Shown here: in pieces, positions 44,572 through 54,217 of the stretch
Position numbering within the stretch: position 1 is the stretch's first letter
Layout: each line of letters opens with the position of its first letter
From: Martinezella multihospitum
GTDB taxonomy: Bacteria > Pseudomonadota > Alphaproteobacteria > Rhizobiales > Rhizobiaceae
Assembly: GCF_900094585.1 (NCBI RefSeq)
Contig: NZ_FMAG01000002.1
Span: 574,007-638,006 of the forward strand
DNA: 64,000 nucleotides
Reading direction: 5' to 3'
Translations under genes and position numbers: made by a program
Notes under the pieces: generated by a model
What the model was told of the DNA's origin: nothing
Seen by the model: the letters and a program-made list of their open reading frames with translations, nothing else
Databases searched by the model: none

Positions 44572-45861
44572 TCAAGCCGTCCACTGGGCGATATCGTCGC
44601 GCTCGCCGATCAGGGCAAGACCGTGGGCGATCGACAACAGTTCGCCGCCCGTTTCGATCCGCTCCTGACCAAAGCGCTCCGTGAAGATACGGCGCACGGC
44701 TGGCACGAAAGAGGTGCCGCCTGTCAGGAACACCTTGTCGATCGCATCGGGCGATGTGTTCGTCGTTGTCAGCACATCGTCGAGAGCGCCTTCGATGCGG
44801 GCGAGGTCTTCCGCAATCCACGTCTCGAAATCGGCGCGGCGCACATGCTTGCGGCCGGCCTTGCCGAGCGGTGGGAAGTTGAATTCGGCTTCTTCTTCGC
44901 TCGAAAGCGCCATCTTCGTTGCCGATACGGCCTGATAGAGCGGGTAGCCTTCGTCATGCTCGACGAGCTCGATGAAGGTCTCCAGCTTCTCCGGCTCCAG
45001 GCTGCTGCGCACCAGCGTCTTCAGGTCGGCATATTCGCGCGAGGTCTTGAAGATCGAAAGCTGGTTCCAGCGGCCGAAATTAGCGTAGTACGAGGTCGGA
45101 ACTTCCAAGAGCTTGTCGAAGCTCTTGAAGAAGCTGCCCTTGCCGATCGCCGGCGAGACGATGTTGTCGATCATCCGGAAGTCGAAATGATCGCCGGCAA
45201 TGCCCACACCGGAATGGCCGATGGGCTTTGCCGTCAGCTTGCCGCCGTGGGTCTCGAAACGGATGAGCGAATAATCGGTCGTACCGCCGCCGAAGTCGGC
45301 GACCAGTACGGTCGCATCCTTCTTCAGATGCTGGGCGAAATAGAAGGCCGCCGCGACCGGCTCGTAGACATAATGGATCTCCGGGAAGCCGAACCGCGCA
45401 AGGGCGGCATTGTAGCGCTCCGTGGCAAGGGCAGGGTTCGGATTGGCGCCGGCAAAATGCACCGGTCGTCCGGTGACGATGCGCGAAACATTTTCCGGCC
45501 AGCCCTCTCCGGCATAGGCGCGCAGGCGGCGCACGAAGATCTCCATCAGATCCTCGAAGCTGTGCCGCTTGGCGAAGATCAGCGTGCCCTGGAAGAGCGC
45601 GCTTGCCGCAAAGGTCTTGATCGACTGCAGGAAGCGACAGTCGCCGGGATTGTCGATGAACTGCCGGATTGCCGCATGCCCGGCTTCGACCTTGAGCGCG
45701 GCCGCACCCAGCCCCGGATCCTTCATGAAGGACAGCGCGGTGCGCATGCTGTCGGCGGTGCCGGCAGCGCTGTTGAAGGCGACCGATTGTGTCGCGGGTC
45801 CATCGGCCATCGCCAGAACCGTGTTCGTCGTGCCGAAGTCGAAACCAAGCGCCCGAGCCAT
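44572..45861 (-). CDS. Hsp70-family (YegD-like) chaperone/ATPase
   Basis: The 429-residue protein has the actin/Hsp70 ATPase fold: phosphate-binding GFDFGTTNTVLA at the start, a second phosphate loop VLVADFGGGTTDYSLI near 200, and the adenosine motif FLTGGTSFVPAV near 375. It lacks the Hsp70 substrate-binding domain, as YegD does. AGGAG with a seven-base spacer fixes the ATG complementary to 45859-45861; a longer frame upstream is not supported. Role and clients are unknown. It stands downstream of the RND operon but behind strong hairpins. Confidence 0.88.
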   Translation of the reverse strand: MARALGFDFGTTNTVLAMADGPATQSVAFNSAAGTADSMRTALSFMKDPGLGAAALKVEAGHAAIRQFIDNPGDCRFLQSIKTFAASALFQGTLIFAKRHSFEDLMEIFVRRLRAYAGEGWPENVSRIVTGRPVHFAGANPNPALATERYNAALARFGFPEIHYVYEPVAAAFYFAQHLKKDATVLVADFGGGTTDYSLIRFETHGGKLTAKPIGHSGVGIAGDHFDFRMIDNIVSPAIGKGSFFKSFDKLLEVPTSYYANFGRWNQLSIFKTSREYADLKTLVRSSLEPEKLETFIELVEHDEGYPLYQAVSATKMALSSEEEAEFNFPPLGKAGRKHVRRADFETWIAEDLARIEGALDDVLTTTNTSPDAIDKVFLTGGTSFVPAVRRIFTERFGQERIETGGELLSIAHGLALIGERDDIAQWTA

Positions 45862-45919
45862 GCCCGCACTCCTTTCCGTCGAAATTGTCTGGATTGGGGC
45901 CAAGCCCCTGATGGGACGC

Positions 45920-46082
45920 ATGACGCGCCCTGTCGCAAAGAGGGCGCGTCATGACATGGCTGGACGTCAAGTTCAAGACGGGGAGGCGGTTTTATTTTGT
46001 GCCGCCGCCGCATCGCCGGCAGTGTTTCACCGGCGATGCGTTTCGCTTTGCCTGGAAAGGAACGGGCGCCTTTCGGCGCCCG
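45920..46082. terminator. Three strong hairpins between the RND operon and the Hsp70-like gene
   Basis: ATGACGCGCCCT (45920-45931) pairs with AGGGCGCGTCAT (45941-45952), 12 base pairs. CATCGCCGG (46011-46019) pairs with CCGGCGATG (46030-46038), nine base pairs. CGGGCGCC (46063-46070) pairs with GGCGCCCG (46075-46082) around TTTC, eight base pairs. The last two are reached first by RND transcription on the minus strand, and the final one lies seven bases after the RND stop. None has a long T tract. Confidence 0.6.
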
Positions 46083-46088
46083 CTCTTG

Positions 46089-49000
46089 TCATTCCGCGGC
46101 AATCGCCGAAGGCGGTTCCTTTTGGTGCGGGTCGCCATCCTTGCTTCGGCCGAAACGCCCGAGGAAGTCGCTCAGGCGGTTCATCTCAAGGAAGATGACC
46201 GGCGTGATGAACAAGGTCAGAAGCTGCGAAACCACGAGGCCGCCAACCACGGCGATACCGAGTGGCTGGCGCAGCTCGGAGCTTGCGCCGCCGCCGACCG
46301 CGATCGGCAGAGCACCGAGCAGGGCGCAGAAGGTGGTCATCATGATCGGGCGGAAACGGCGTACGCAGGCTTCGTGGATCGCTTCCGCCGCCGACATGCC
46401 TGTACTTGAACGCAAGGTTTCCAGCGCCACGTCGATCATCATGATCGCGTTTTTCTTGACGATACCGATCAGCATCAGCAAGCCGATGAGTGCGATGACC
46501 GACAGGTCGAAGCCGAAGATCTTCAGAGCCAGCAGTGCGCCGAGAGCAGCGGCCGGCAGACCGGACAGAATGGTCAGCGGGTGGATGAAGCTCTCGTAGA
46601 GAACGCCGAGAACCATATAGATCGTCAGCACCGCAGCGAGGATCAGGTAGGGTGTGCTGCCCTGCGACTGCTGGAAGATCTGCGCCGTACCGCCATAGGA
46701 CGTGAAGATGTCCGCCGGCATGTTGATGTCCTTCTTGATCTGTTCGATCTGTGCCGTGGCGTCGCCAAGCGCTTCGCCGGCCGGCAGGTTGAAGGATACC
46801 GTGGTCGAGACGAGCTGGCCGGTCTGGTTGATGGTCACCGGACCGGTGTTGCGCTCGATATGGGCGAAGGCCGATAACGGAACCTGCTGGCCGCTCGAAG
46901 ACGTCACATGGATACGCGACAGTTTCTGGTCGTCCCAGGGCTGGTTCGCGTCATACTCGATGATCACGTCGTAGCTGTCGCCGGTCGACTGAATCTGTGC
47001 GGCGGCATAGTCGCTGAAGGCCTCTTCAAGCGTGGTGCGCAGCAGGTTATTGTTGACGCCGTAGGCGGCAGCCTTCTCCGTATCGACCACGATATTGGCC
47101 TGCAATGCGTTATATTGCGCGTCGGTGGTCACGTCGGTGAAACGTGGATCCTTGCGCATTTCCTGCAGCATCTTGTTGGCCCATTGGTTCGTCAGATCGG
47201 CGTTGAGTGCCTGGACGACGAGCTGATACTGGCTGGCCGTCTGGCGTCCGCCGAAGCGAAGGCTTTGCTGAGGGTTGATGAAGACCTGTATGCCCGGGAT
47301 CTTGGCGACGGCGGCGCGCATTTCGCGCAAAGTCTGGTCGAGTGGCGGACGATCCTTCTTATCCTTCAGCTGAGCGTAGATCGTACCATTGTTGAGTGTC
47401 TGGCGAGCGCTGGCGCCGACAACCGACATCACGTGCTCGACGGCAGGATTCGCCTTGATCGCCGCAGCGGCCTGGTTCTGCAGGTCACGCATCGCCGGAT
47501 AGGAGATATCCTGGCGGGCGCGCGTTGAAATCTGCAGCCGGCCGATGTCTTCCTGCGGGAAGAAGCTGGCTGGCAGTGTCAGGAAGAGATAGGCCGAGAG
47601 CGCGACCGAAGCGAGGAAGCTTCCAAGCACGATGTAGCGATGGCGAATACACCATTCCACGCCCTTGCCGTAGTTGACCTCGGTCCAGTTGAAGCCCTTG
47701 TTGAAAAGGCGCACCGGCAGGGGAGGATGGCTGTGGGCGTTGGAGAGACGTGAGCCGAGCATCGGCGTGACGGTCAGCGAGACCACGGCGGACGAAACGA
47801 TGGCAATGGCCACCACCATGCCGAATTCGTTGAAGATGCGGCCGACGACGCCACCCATCAGCAGGATAGGGATGAACACGGCGATCAGCGAGATAGACAT
47901 GGAGATAATCGTATAGCTGACTTCGCCCGCGCCCTTGATGGCCGCCTGCAGCGCCGGCATACCTTCTTCCATGTGCCGCAGAATGTTCTCCAGCATCACG
48001 ATGGCGTCGTCCACCACGAGACCGACCGCGATCGTCAATCCGAGCAGTGAGATATTGTCGACGCTATAGCCGAGCACATACATCATGCCGAAGGTCGATA
48101 TCAGTGAAAGAGGCACGGCGAGGCCGGGAATAATCGTTGCCGTCACGTGGCCCGTGAACAGGTAAATGACGAGAACGACGAGGCCGATGGTCAGCAGCAG
48201 GGTAAACTTGACGTCCGAGATGGCCTCGCGGATCGGCTGGGCCGAGTCGTTCATGACGGTCATCTTGACGGAAGCCGGCATTTCGGCCTGCAGTTTCGGC
48301 AGTGTCTTGTTGACGGCATCGACGACGTCGACGGTATTGGCATCGGGCTGGCGTTGAATAGCCAGAATGATCGCCCGCTGGCCATCATACCAGCTGCCGA
48401 TATTCTGGTTTTCGACGCTGTCCTGCACGTCGGCGACGTCGCCGAGGTGAATTGGCTTGCCGTTGGGATTGGCAATCACAAGTGTGCGAAACTCGTCGGC
48501 GTTGACGCGCTGCGTATCCGCATTGATCGTCATGCTCTGCGCCGAGTCTTGCAACGTGCCGACCGGGACCTGGTTGTTGGCGTTGACAACGGCTGTATTG
48601 ACCGTGTCGATGCCGATGCCGCGATCCAGAAGCTTGTTGGGATCGACGTCGATACGCACCGCGTAGGTCTGCGCTCCGTTTACGGTCACTTCAGCGACGC
48701 CAGGTAGTGTCGAGATCGATGGAGAGATGATGTTCTCGGCGATATCGTCGAGCTTGCTGCGCTGCAAGGTGTCGCTTTGTACGGCGATCAGCATGACAGG
48801 CGCATCGGCCGGGTTGGTCTTCCTGTAGCTTGGCGGGGTGGTCAGGTTGTTGGGAAGTTTTCTTTGCGCGGTCGAGATCGCCGCCTGCACGTCACCGGCG
48901 GCCGCATCGATGTTGCGGTCGAGATTGAACTGCAGCACGATGCTGGTATTGCCGAGCGAGTTTGTCGAAGAAATTTCGCTGATGCCGGGGATCGTCTCGA

Positions 49001-49208
49001 ACTGCTTGATCAGCGGCGTGGCGACAGATGTCGCCATTGTCTGTGGTGAGGCGCCCGTCAGCTGGGCCGAGACGTTGATCGTCGGGAAGTCCACCTGCGG
49101 CACCGCCGCGACGGGGATGAGCTGATAGCCGGCGAGACCGGCAAGAACCACACCGATCGCAAGAAGCGTAGTCGCGACCGGACGCTGGATACAGAAGGTC
49201 GGGATCAT
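46089..49208 (-). CDS. RND efflux pump inner-membrane transporter (MdtB/MdtC-like)
   Basis: The 1039-residue protein has the RND layout: 12 helices and two large periplasmic loops. It starts IPTFCIQRPVATTLLAIGVV and has FPTINVSAQLTGASPQTM in the first loop. The helix-4 acidic pair GLVVDDAIVMLENI, which moves protons, is intact. The repeat in the second half (LIGIVKKNAIMMIDVAL) is also normal. The sequence resembles the MdtBC/HAE1 group of drug exporters. It follows the adaptor gene with an ATGA overlap. No outer-membrane channel gene is adjacent, so an unlinked TolC is needed. Confidence 0.92.
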   Translation of the reverse strand: MIPTFCIQRPVATTLLAIGVVLAGLAGYQLIPVAAVPQVDFPTINVSAQLTGASPQTMATSVATPLIKQFETIPGISEISSTNSLGNTSIVLQFNLDRNIDAAAGDVQAAISTAQRKLPNNLTTPPSYRKTNPADAPVMLIAVQSDTLQRSKLDDIAENIISPSISTLPGVAEVTVNGAQTYAVRIDVDPNKLLDRGIGIDTVNTAVVNANNQVPVGTLQDSAQSMTINADTQRVNADEFRTLVIANPNGKPIHLGDVADVQDSVENQNIGSWYDGQRAIILAIQRQPDANTVDVVDAVNKTLPKLQAEMPASVKMTVMNDSAQPIREAISDVKFTLLLTIGLVVLVIYLFTGHVTATIIPGLAVPLSLISTFGMMYVLGYSVDNISLLGLTIAVGLVVDDAIVMLENILRHMEEGMPALQAAIKGAGEVSYTIISMSISLIAVFIPILLMGGVVGRIFNEFGMVVAIAIVSSAVVSLTVTPMLGSRLSNAHSHPPLPVRLFNKGFNWTEVNYGKGVEWCIRHRYIVLGSFLASVALSAYLFLTLPASFFPQEDIGRLQISTRARQDISYPAMRDLQNQAAAAIKANPAVEHVMSVVGASARQTLNNGTIYAQLKDKKDRPPLDQTLREMRAAVAKIPGIQVFINPQQSLRFGGRQTASQYQLVVQALNADLTNQWANKMLQEMRKDPRFTDVTTDAQYNALQANIVVDTEKAAAYGVNNNLLRTTLEEAFSDYAAAQIQSTGDSYDVIIEYDANQPWDDQKLSRIHVTSSSGQQVPLSAFAHIERNTGPVTINQTGQLVSTTVSFNLPAGEALGDATAQIEQIKKDINMPADIFTSYGGTAQIFQQSQGSTPYLILAAVLTIYMVLGVLYESFIHPLTILSGLPAAALGALLALKIFGFDLSVIALIGLLMLIGIVKKNAIMMIDVALETLRSSTGMSAAEAIHEACVRRFRPIMMTTFCALLGALPIAVGGGASSELRQPLGIAVVGGLVVSQLLTLFITPVIFLEMNRLSDFLGRFGRSKDGDPHQKEPPSAIAAE

Positions 49209-50437
49209 TGTTGCGCTCCAACGGCGATGGTTTCAGTTTTTCCATCATCAGCGGAAGCGACTTTCTCGTTCGGATTGTCGCTGAACTGTTCCTTGACTTC
49301 GGTGCCGTTGTTCAATTGCGACTGGCCTTCGACAACGACATGATCGCCGACCGAAAGGCCCGTGGCGACGGCTGTGCGACCGCCATTGGCACGAGCAATT
49401 GTCACCGGCGTGATCTTGACCTTGTTGTCCTTCACCACAAAGGCGATATAGCCGTCCGGCCCCGGGCTGACGGCAACGGTCGGCACGACGATAAGCTGCT
49501 CATTGTCGGCAAAGTGAACCATGACGTTCGCGGAGCGTCCCGGCCACAGGGCGCCGTTGGCATTTTCGAAGGTTGCCTTCACAGCGATCGTTCCGGAAGC
49601 CTGGTCGACTGTGTTGTCATAAAAGGTGATCGTTCCGGTGCGGGGCTTGCCCTGTGCGGAACGAGGAACAGTGGTCACCTGGACAGGACCCGCAGCCATC
49701 TGCTCCTGCAGTTCGCGCAGGTTGTTTTCCTGCAAGGTGAACTTGATGTATGCCGGATTATATTTGGCAATCGTGACGATTGACGTGCCGGCGCTGACAT
49801 AAGCACCCAGGCTCAATTGAACATCTCCAAGCCGGCCATCATAGGGTGCCCGTATGTCGGTGTTTCCGAGCAGAACCTGATCCGAGGCAAGCTGTGCCTG
49901 GTCCGCGCTGAGCGTGGCAATGGCGGCGTCGCGGGTCGCACGCGCTTCGTCGGCAGTCGCCTGAGTGCCGGCGCTGCTCGTGAGCAGGCTATTGGCACGG
50001 GTGAGCGCGGTCTCCGCTTGGGCAAGGTTTGCCTGGTCTTTCGTAATGTTCGCCTGGTCCTTGTTGACAGCAGCCTGTGCCGTACGAGGATCGAGCTTTG
50101 CGATCAGATCGCCGGCTTTGACCGTCGCGCCATCTTTCACCGCAATCTGCGTGATCAGCCCGGCTTCCTGCGCGGCGATCGTCGTTGAATCGATCGGCAC
50201 GACCCAGCCGGTCGCGGGGACATCCATGGGAAGCGCAGTTTTGACGGCGGCAACCGTCTTTACGGCGATTGGGCCTGCCTGACGCTTGCTGCCGGCCTGC
50301 GCCGCCTTGCTAGCGTCTTTGGTCTCTGCCGAAGCCCGGTCGATGAATGTTGAAAGAAAAGGAATGCGGTCGCGATAACCCCAGGCAACAAGGGCTGCGA
50401 CGACGAGAAGGCCGAGGGGAAGCCAGAATTTTTTCAT
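49205..50437 (-). CDS. RND periplasmic adaptor (membrane fusion protein)
   Basis: The 410-residue protein has an amino-terminal anchor helix (FWLPLGLLVVAALVAWGY), a lipoyl half-motif (GWVVPIDSTTIAAQEAGLI), a long coiled hairpin with Ala/Gln/Asp repeats (about 115-185), then barrel-sandwich and beta-barrel parts (DIRAPYDGRLGDVQ; GTITFYDNTVDQASGTI; PGRSANVMVHF). It links the RND transporter to an outer-membrane channel. The ATG complementary to 50435-50437 is chosen for a normal signal-anchor; the ribosome site is weak. The gene pair is alone, with no TetR-type repressor adjacent. Confidence 0.9.
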   Translation of the reverse strand: MKKFWLPLGLLVVAALVAWGYRDRIPFLSTFIDRASAETKDASKAAQAGSKRQAGPIAVKTVAAVKTALPMDVPATGWVVPIDSTTIAAQEAGLITQIAVKDGATVKAGDLIAKLDPRTAQAAVNKDQANITKDQANLAQAETALTRANSLLTSSAGTQATADEARATRDAAIATLSADQAQLASDQVLLGNTDIRAPYDGRLGDVQLSLGAYVSAGTSIVTIAKYNPAYIKFTLQENNLRELQEQMAAGPVQVTTVPRSAQGKPRTGTITFYDNTVDQASGTIAVKATFENANGALWPGRSANVMVHFADNEQLIVVPTVAVSPGPDGYIAFVVKDNKVKITPVTIARANGGRTAVATGLSVGDHVVVEGQSQLNNGTEVKEQFSDNPNEKVASADDGKTETIAVGAQQ

Positions 50438-50865
50438 ACTTAAAGAACCAGTCGGGGCTTGTTGCAGGAAACGCGGTGACGTTGAAGTGTATTTATTGCG
50501 TCGCACAACAAAGACGAGCTTCGCCGCAATCCATACATCGCCGTTACCGCTAACGTTCGGTAATTCTGTCCCTTTAACGCGAATTCATGAACGCTGATGC
50601 TCTGCAATCTACCACAGTTCCGCACGACGAAAAATTAAAGCTTGGAAAGCTTTGGAATTGCTTCGACTTGTGCAGTGCAACAAATGGTCAAATGACTATT
50701 TTTTGGTTGCCGTTACGTAATGATTGGCCGGCTCGGCGGCGCAATGCGGCATTTATAGTGAAAGGCGTGTTGCAAACCTCATGATGGCTGCTGTCGCCGT
50801 TCACGCAATTGTGTTGTCGGCCCCTTTGCTTGCAAGGGGCCGATCATTGCTTGCTCTTAATGACT
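50438..50865. other. Intergenic region upstream of the efflux operon, with a terminator
   Basis: These 428 bases contain the efflux promoter on the minus strand (AT-rich 50440-50700) and, at 50819-50841, GGCCCCTT pairing with AAGGGGCC around a seven-base loop, placed 25 bases after the SDR stop as its terminator. I see no regulator gene and no convincing short gene. Confidence 0.5.
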
Positions 50866-51654
50866 TTAAAGAGAGCGGGCCGCTCCGCCATCGCAACGGA
50901 CCAGCGTTCCTGTCACGTAGCTTGCCGGTTCGCTACATAGAAATGCGGCCGTCGCCGCGAATTCCTCGACCTGGCCATAGCGGCCGGCGGGAATGCGCTG
51001 CTGGCGCTCGGCGCTGACGTCTTCCAGGCTCCGGCCGCCGCGTTTGGCTGCTGCCGTATCCAGCTCAGCCAGCCGGTCGGTCGCGATGCTGCCAGGCAGA
51101 AGCATGTTCACTGTAATGCCATGTGCCGCCACCTCGCTGGCCAGCGTCTTGCTCCAGCCCACAAGCGCCGGGCGCAGCGTGTTGGAAAGCGCAAGATTAG
51201 GAATGGGCTCGATGACGCCGGAGGAGGCGACGGTGAGGATGCGTCCCCAGCCCTGTGCCTTCATGCCCGGTAAGAGAGCATTGGTGAGCGTAATGATCCG
51301 CGACACCATGGAGATGAAATAGGTCTCCAGCCGGTCGGCGATCATATCTTCCGTCGTGCCGGGCGTCGGGCCGCCGCTGTTGTTGACGAGAATGTCGATG
51401 CCACCCAATTTCTCGGTCGCGGCCTTGGTGACGACATCCACGAAGTTTTCGTCGTTGAGGTCGGCCCAGATCCAGTCGGCTCGGCCTTTGCCTTCGGCAT
51501 TGATGGCCTTGCAATTGCTTTCAAGCCTTTCGCCGCTGCGGCCGCAGAGTAGGACGTTCACACCCTCGCGGGCGAGCGCCACGGCGATGCCATGGCCCAG
51601 CCCCTTCGATGAGGCGAGCACCAGTGCGCGCTTTCCGCCAATACGAAGATCCAT
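50866..51654 (-). CDS. SDR-family protein lacking the standard catalytic Tyr/Lys
   Basis: The 262-residue protein has a Rossmann fold with ALVLASSKGLGHGIAVAL (a variant of the TGxxxGxG loop with Ser-Ser-Lys), NNSGG in the middle, and SSGV with the catalytic Ser. The place of the YxxxK motif reads SNTLRPALVGW, so Tyr is Ser and Lys is Arg. This matches a named SDR subgroup annotated as 3-oxoacyl-ACP reductase-like without the classical tetrad. The substrate, and whether it is a normal oxidoreductase at all, is open. I use the ATG complementary to 51652-51654, with AAGGG upstream. Confidence 0.85.
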   Translation of the reverse strand: MDLRIGGKRALVLASSKGLGHGIAVALAREGVNVLLCGRSGERLESNCKAINAEGKGRADWIWADLNDENFVDVVTKAATEKLGGIDILVNNSGGPTPGTTEDMIADRLETYFISMVSRIITLTNALLPGMKAQGWGRILTVASSGVIEPIPNLALSNTLRPALVGWSKTLASEVAAHGITVNMLLPGSIATDRLAELDTAAAKRGGRSLEDVSAERQQRIPAGRYGQVEEFAATAAFLCSEPASYVTGTLVRCDGGAARSL

Positions 51655-51946
51655 CTTAATCACCCTTCATGCTATTCGGATTGTCTGATCGGCATTTATA
51701 GAGGGCCATCGGGCGACTATGGAAGGTGCGCTTCACAACTGACAGCAAATACCATCAGAATATTGACGTTAACGTAAGGGTAATTTAACTTGTTTTCCGT
51801 GTTGGGCAAATTGGAGGATTGCCTGTCGCTTCCCGGCTCGACAATCCCCTCCCATTTTGACAAGAGATAACCGAAGCGGGGAAGACGCCCAAGGGGACAA
51901 GGCTGCGATCCGAGATGATTGGACGCCGGCCAAGCGGAGAAGATGA

Positions 51947-53611
51947 ATGACTGACGCGAACGAGCTGCCGGAACGCGAGAGCATGGAATTCGACGTCGTG
52001 ATCGTCGGCGCAGGCCCTGCGGGCTTGTCGGCCGCGATCCGGTTGAAGCAGATCAATCCGGATCTGACCGTCGTCGTGCTCGAGAAGGGCGCCGAAGTCG
52101 GCGCGCATATTCTGTCGGGCGCTGTCGTCGATCCGATCGGCATCGACCGCCTGTTGCCTGACTGGCGCGAAGAGGAGGGGCATCCCTTCAAGACAAAAGT
52201 CACGTCGGATCACTTCCTGTTCCTCGGCCCCGCCGGCTCGATCCGCCTGCCGAACTTCCTGATGCCGCCGCTGATGAACAATCACGGCAACTACATCGTC
52301 TCGCTCGGCAACGTCTGTCGTTGGCTGGCCGAAAAGGCCGAAGCCCTCGGCGTCGAAATCTATCCCGGCTTTGCCGCGACCGAAGTGCTTTATAATGACG
52401 AGGGTGCCGTCATCGGTGTCGCCACCGGCGACATGGGCATCGAGAAGAACGGCGAACCCGGCCCGAACTACACACGCGGCATGGCGCTTCTCGGCAAATA
52501 TGTGCTGATCGGCGAAGGCGTTCGCGGTTCGCTCGCCAAGCAGCTGATCGCAAAGTTCGATCTGGCTCGGGACAGCGACGTGCCGAAGTTCGGCATCGGC
52601 ATCAAGGAACTCTGGGAAGTCAAGCGCGAGAACCACAAGAAAGGCCTCGTGCAGCATTCCTTCGGCTGGCCGCTGGGCATGAAGACGGGTGGCGGCTCTT
52701 TCCTCTATCATCTGGAGGACAATCTGGTCGCCGTCGGCTTCGTCGTCCATTTGAACTACAAGAACCCCTATCTCTTCCCCTTCGAGGAATTCCAGCGTTT
52801 CAAGACGCATCCGGCGATCCGCGGCACTTTCGAGGGCGGCAAGCGTATCTCCTATGGCGCCCGCGCCATCACCGAGGGCGGCTGGCAGTCCGTACCGAAG
52901 CTCACTTTCCCTGGCGGCGCGTTGATCGGCTGCTCCGCCGGCTTCGTCAATGTTCCCCGCATCAAGGGCAGCCACAATGCAGTGCTCTCAGGCATCCTGG
53001 CGGCAGACAAGATTGCCGATGCGATCGCCGCTGGCCGCGGCAATGATGAAGTGATCGAGATCGAGAACGAATGGCGCCAGACGGATATCGGCAAGGATCT
53101 GAAGCGCGTCCGCAACGTCAAGCCGCTCTGGTCGAAGTTCGGCACGGCGATCGGCGTCACGCTTGGCGGCCTCGACATGTGGACGAACCAGCTGTTCGGC
53201 TTCTCCTTCTTCGGCACGCTGAAACATGGCAAGACGGATGCGGCCTCGCTGGAGCCAGCGGCCCAGCATCAGAAGATCGACTATCCGAAGCCGGATGGCG
53301 TCTTGACCTTCGACCGGCTGTCCTCGGTGTTCCTGTCGAACACCAACCATGAGGAAGACCAGCCGGTGCATCTGAGGGTTGGCGACATGGCGCTGCAGGT
53401 CTCGTCGGAGCACGACGTCTTTGCCGGGCCGTCGACGCGCTACTGTCCGGCAGGCGTCTACGAGTGGGTGGAGAAGGATGGCAAGGAAACCTTTGTCATC
53501 AACGCCCAGAACTGTGTTCACTGCAAGACCTGCGATATCAAGGACCCCAACCAGAACATCAACTGGGTGCCGCCGCAGGGCGGCGAGGGACCTGTCTATC
53601 CCAATATGTGA
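51947..53611 (+). CDS. Electron transfer flavoprotein-ubiquinone oxidoreductase
   Basis: The 554-residue membrane-bound flavoenzyme passes electrons from ETF to ubiquinone, draining fatty-acid and amino-acid dehydrogenases. The FAD-binding loop VVIVGAGPAGLSAAIRL is at residues 16-32. The single [4Fe-4S] cluster is held by Cys500 (TRYCPAG), Cys523, Cys526 and Cys529 (CVHCKTCDI), all present. GQHIL-like text at AEVGAHILSGAVVDP and the carboxyl end INWVPPQGGEGPVYPNM are typical. Length is normal for bacterial members. ETF subunit genes are not in the window. Gene names used elsewhere include etfD/etfQO. Confidence 0.95.
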   Translation: MTDANELPERESMEFDVVIVGAGPAGLSAAIRLKQINPDLTVVVLEKGAEVGAHILSGAVVDPIGIDRLLPDWREEEGHPFKTKVTSDHFLFLGPAGSIRLPNFLMPPLMNNHGNYIVSLGNVCRWLAEKAEALGVEIYPGFAATEVLYNDEGAVIGVATGDMGIEKNGEPGPNYTRGMALLGKYVLIGEGVRGSLAKQLIAKFDLARDSDVPKFGIGIKELWEVKRENHKKGLVQHSFGWPLGMKTGGGSFLYHLEDNLVAVGFVVHLNYKNPYLFPFEEFQRFKTHPAIRGTFEGGKRISYGARAITEGGWQSVPKLTFPGGALIGCSAGFVNVPRIKGSHNAVLSGILAADKIADAIAAGRGNDEVIEIENEWRQTDIGKDLKRVRNVKPLWSKFGTAIGVTLGGLDMWTNQLFGFSFFGTLKHGKTDAASLEPAAQHQKIDYPKPDGVLTFDRLSSVFLSNTNHEEDQPVHLRVGDMALQVSSEHDVFAGPSTRYCPAGVYEWVEKDGKETFVINAQNCVHCKTCDIKDPNQNINWVPPQGGEGPVYPNM

Positions 53612-53617
53612 GATGGA

Positions 53618-54145
53618 ATGACCGAGATCGATCAAAGCGCCTGGACGATCCGTTCGGCCAGGGCCGATGAGCTGCATCTGCTCGCGGCCATAGAGATCGA
53701 TGCCTTCTGGGCTCTGCATGAGGCCGGCGCGGTCGCCTGCGAGCCGACGTCGCTGCCGCTCGATGTCCTGCAACAATCCCTGACGGAGCAATTGCTGTTC
53801 GTTGCCGTCGACGGTGAAGATCGGCCATTCGGTTTTTTGGCCGGCATTATGAAGGATGGCTCGGTTCACATCGCCGAAATCGATGTCGTCAGGCGCCGGC
53901 AGAAGCAGGGCGTCGGACGACGGCTGATGGAAGCTGCGATCGAAGCGGCGAGAGCGCAAGAGGCCGCAGGCGTCACTCTGACTACGGATCGGCAGGTGGC
54001 TTTTAACGCGCCATTTTATGCCTCGGTGGGGTTTCGCATCCTGGGTGACGAGGAACGGCCGGCGGTTCTCACGCAGATCCTGGAAAATGAAGTCGCGCAT
54101 GGTGCGGATCCAGCGAGACGCGTGGCAATGGCCCTTCGATTTTGA
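53618..54145 (+). CDS. GNAT-family N-acetyltransferase
   Basis: The 175-residue protein has the acetyl-CoA-binding motif A RRRQKQGVGRRLMEAAIEAAR (about 87-107), after a strand IAEIDVV, and a later segment NAPFYASVGFRILGDEE typical of GNAT motif B. The start is seven bases after the ETF-QO gene, so the two may share a transcript. The acceptor is unknown. Confidence 0.88.
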   Translation: MTEIDQSAWTIRSARADELHLLAAIEIDAFWALHEAGAVACEPTSLPLDVLQQSLTEQLLFVAVDGEDRPFGFLAGIMKDGSVHIAEIDVVRRRQKQGVGRRLMEAAIEAARAQEAAGVTLTTDRQVAFNAPFYASVGFRILGDEERPAVLTQILENEVAHGADPARRVAMALRF

Positions 54146-54217
54146 TCCTGGTTTTAAGAATAAAAAACAGCGGCTCAGCATTTCGCCGAACCGTTCCTTA
54201 TTTCCGTAAGATGTAAA

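Noticed and set aside
50587-50784. 65-codon plus-strand frame upstream of the SDR gene
   Set aside because: No ribosome site, AT-rich promoter-like DNA and no recognisable sequence.
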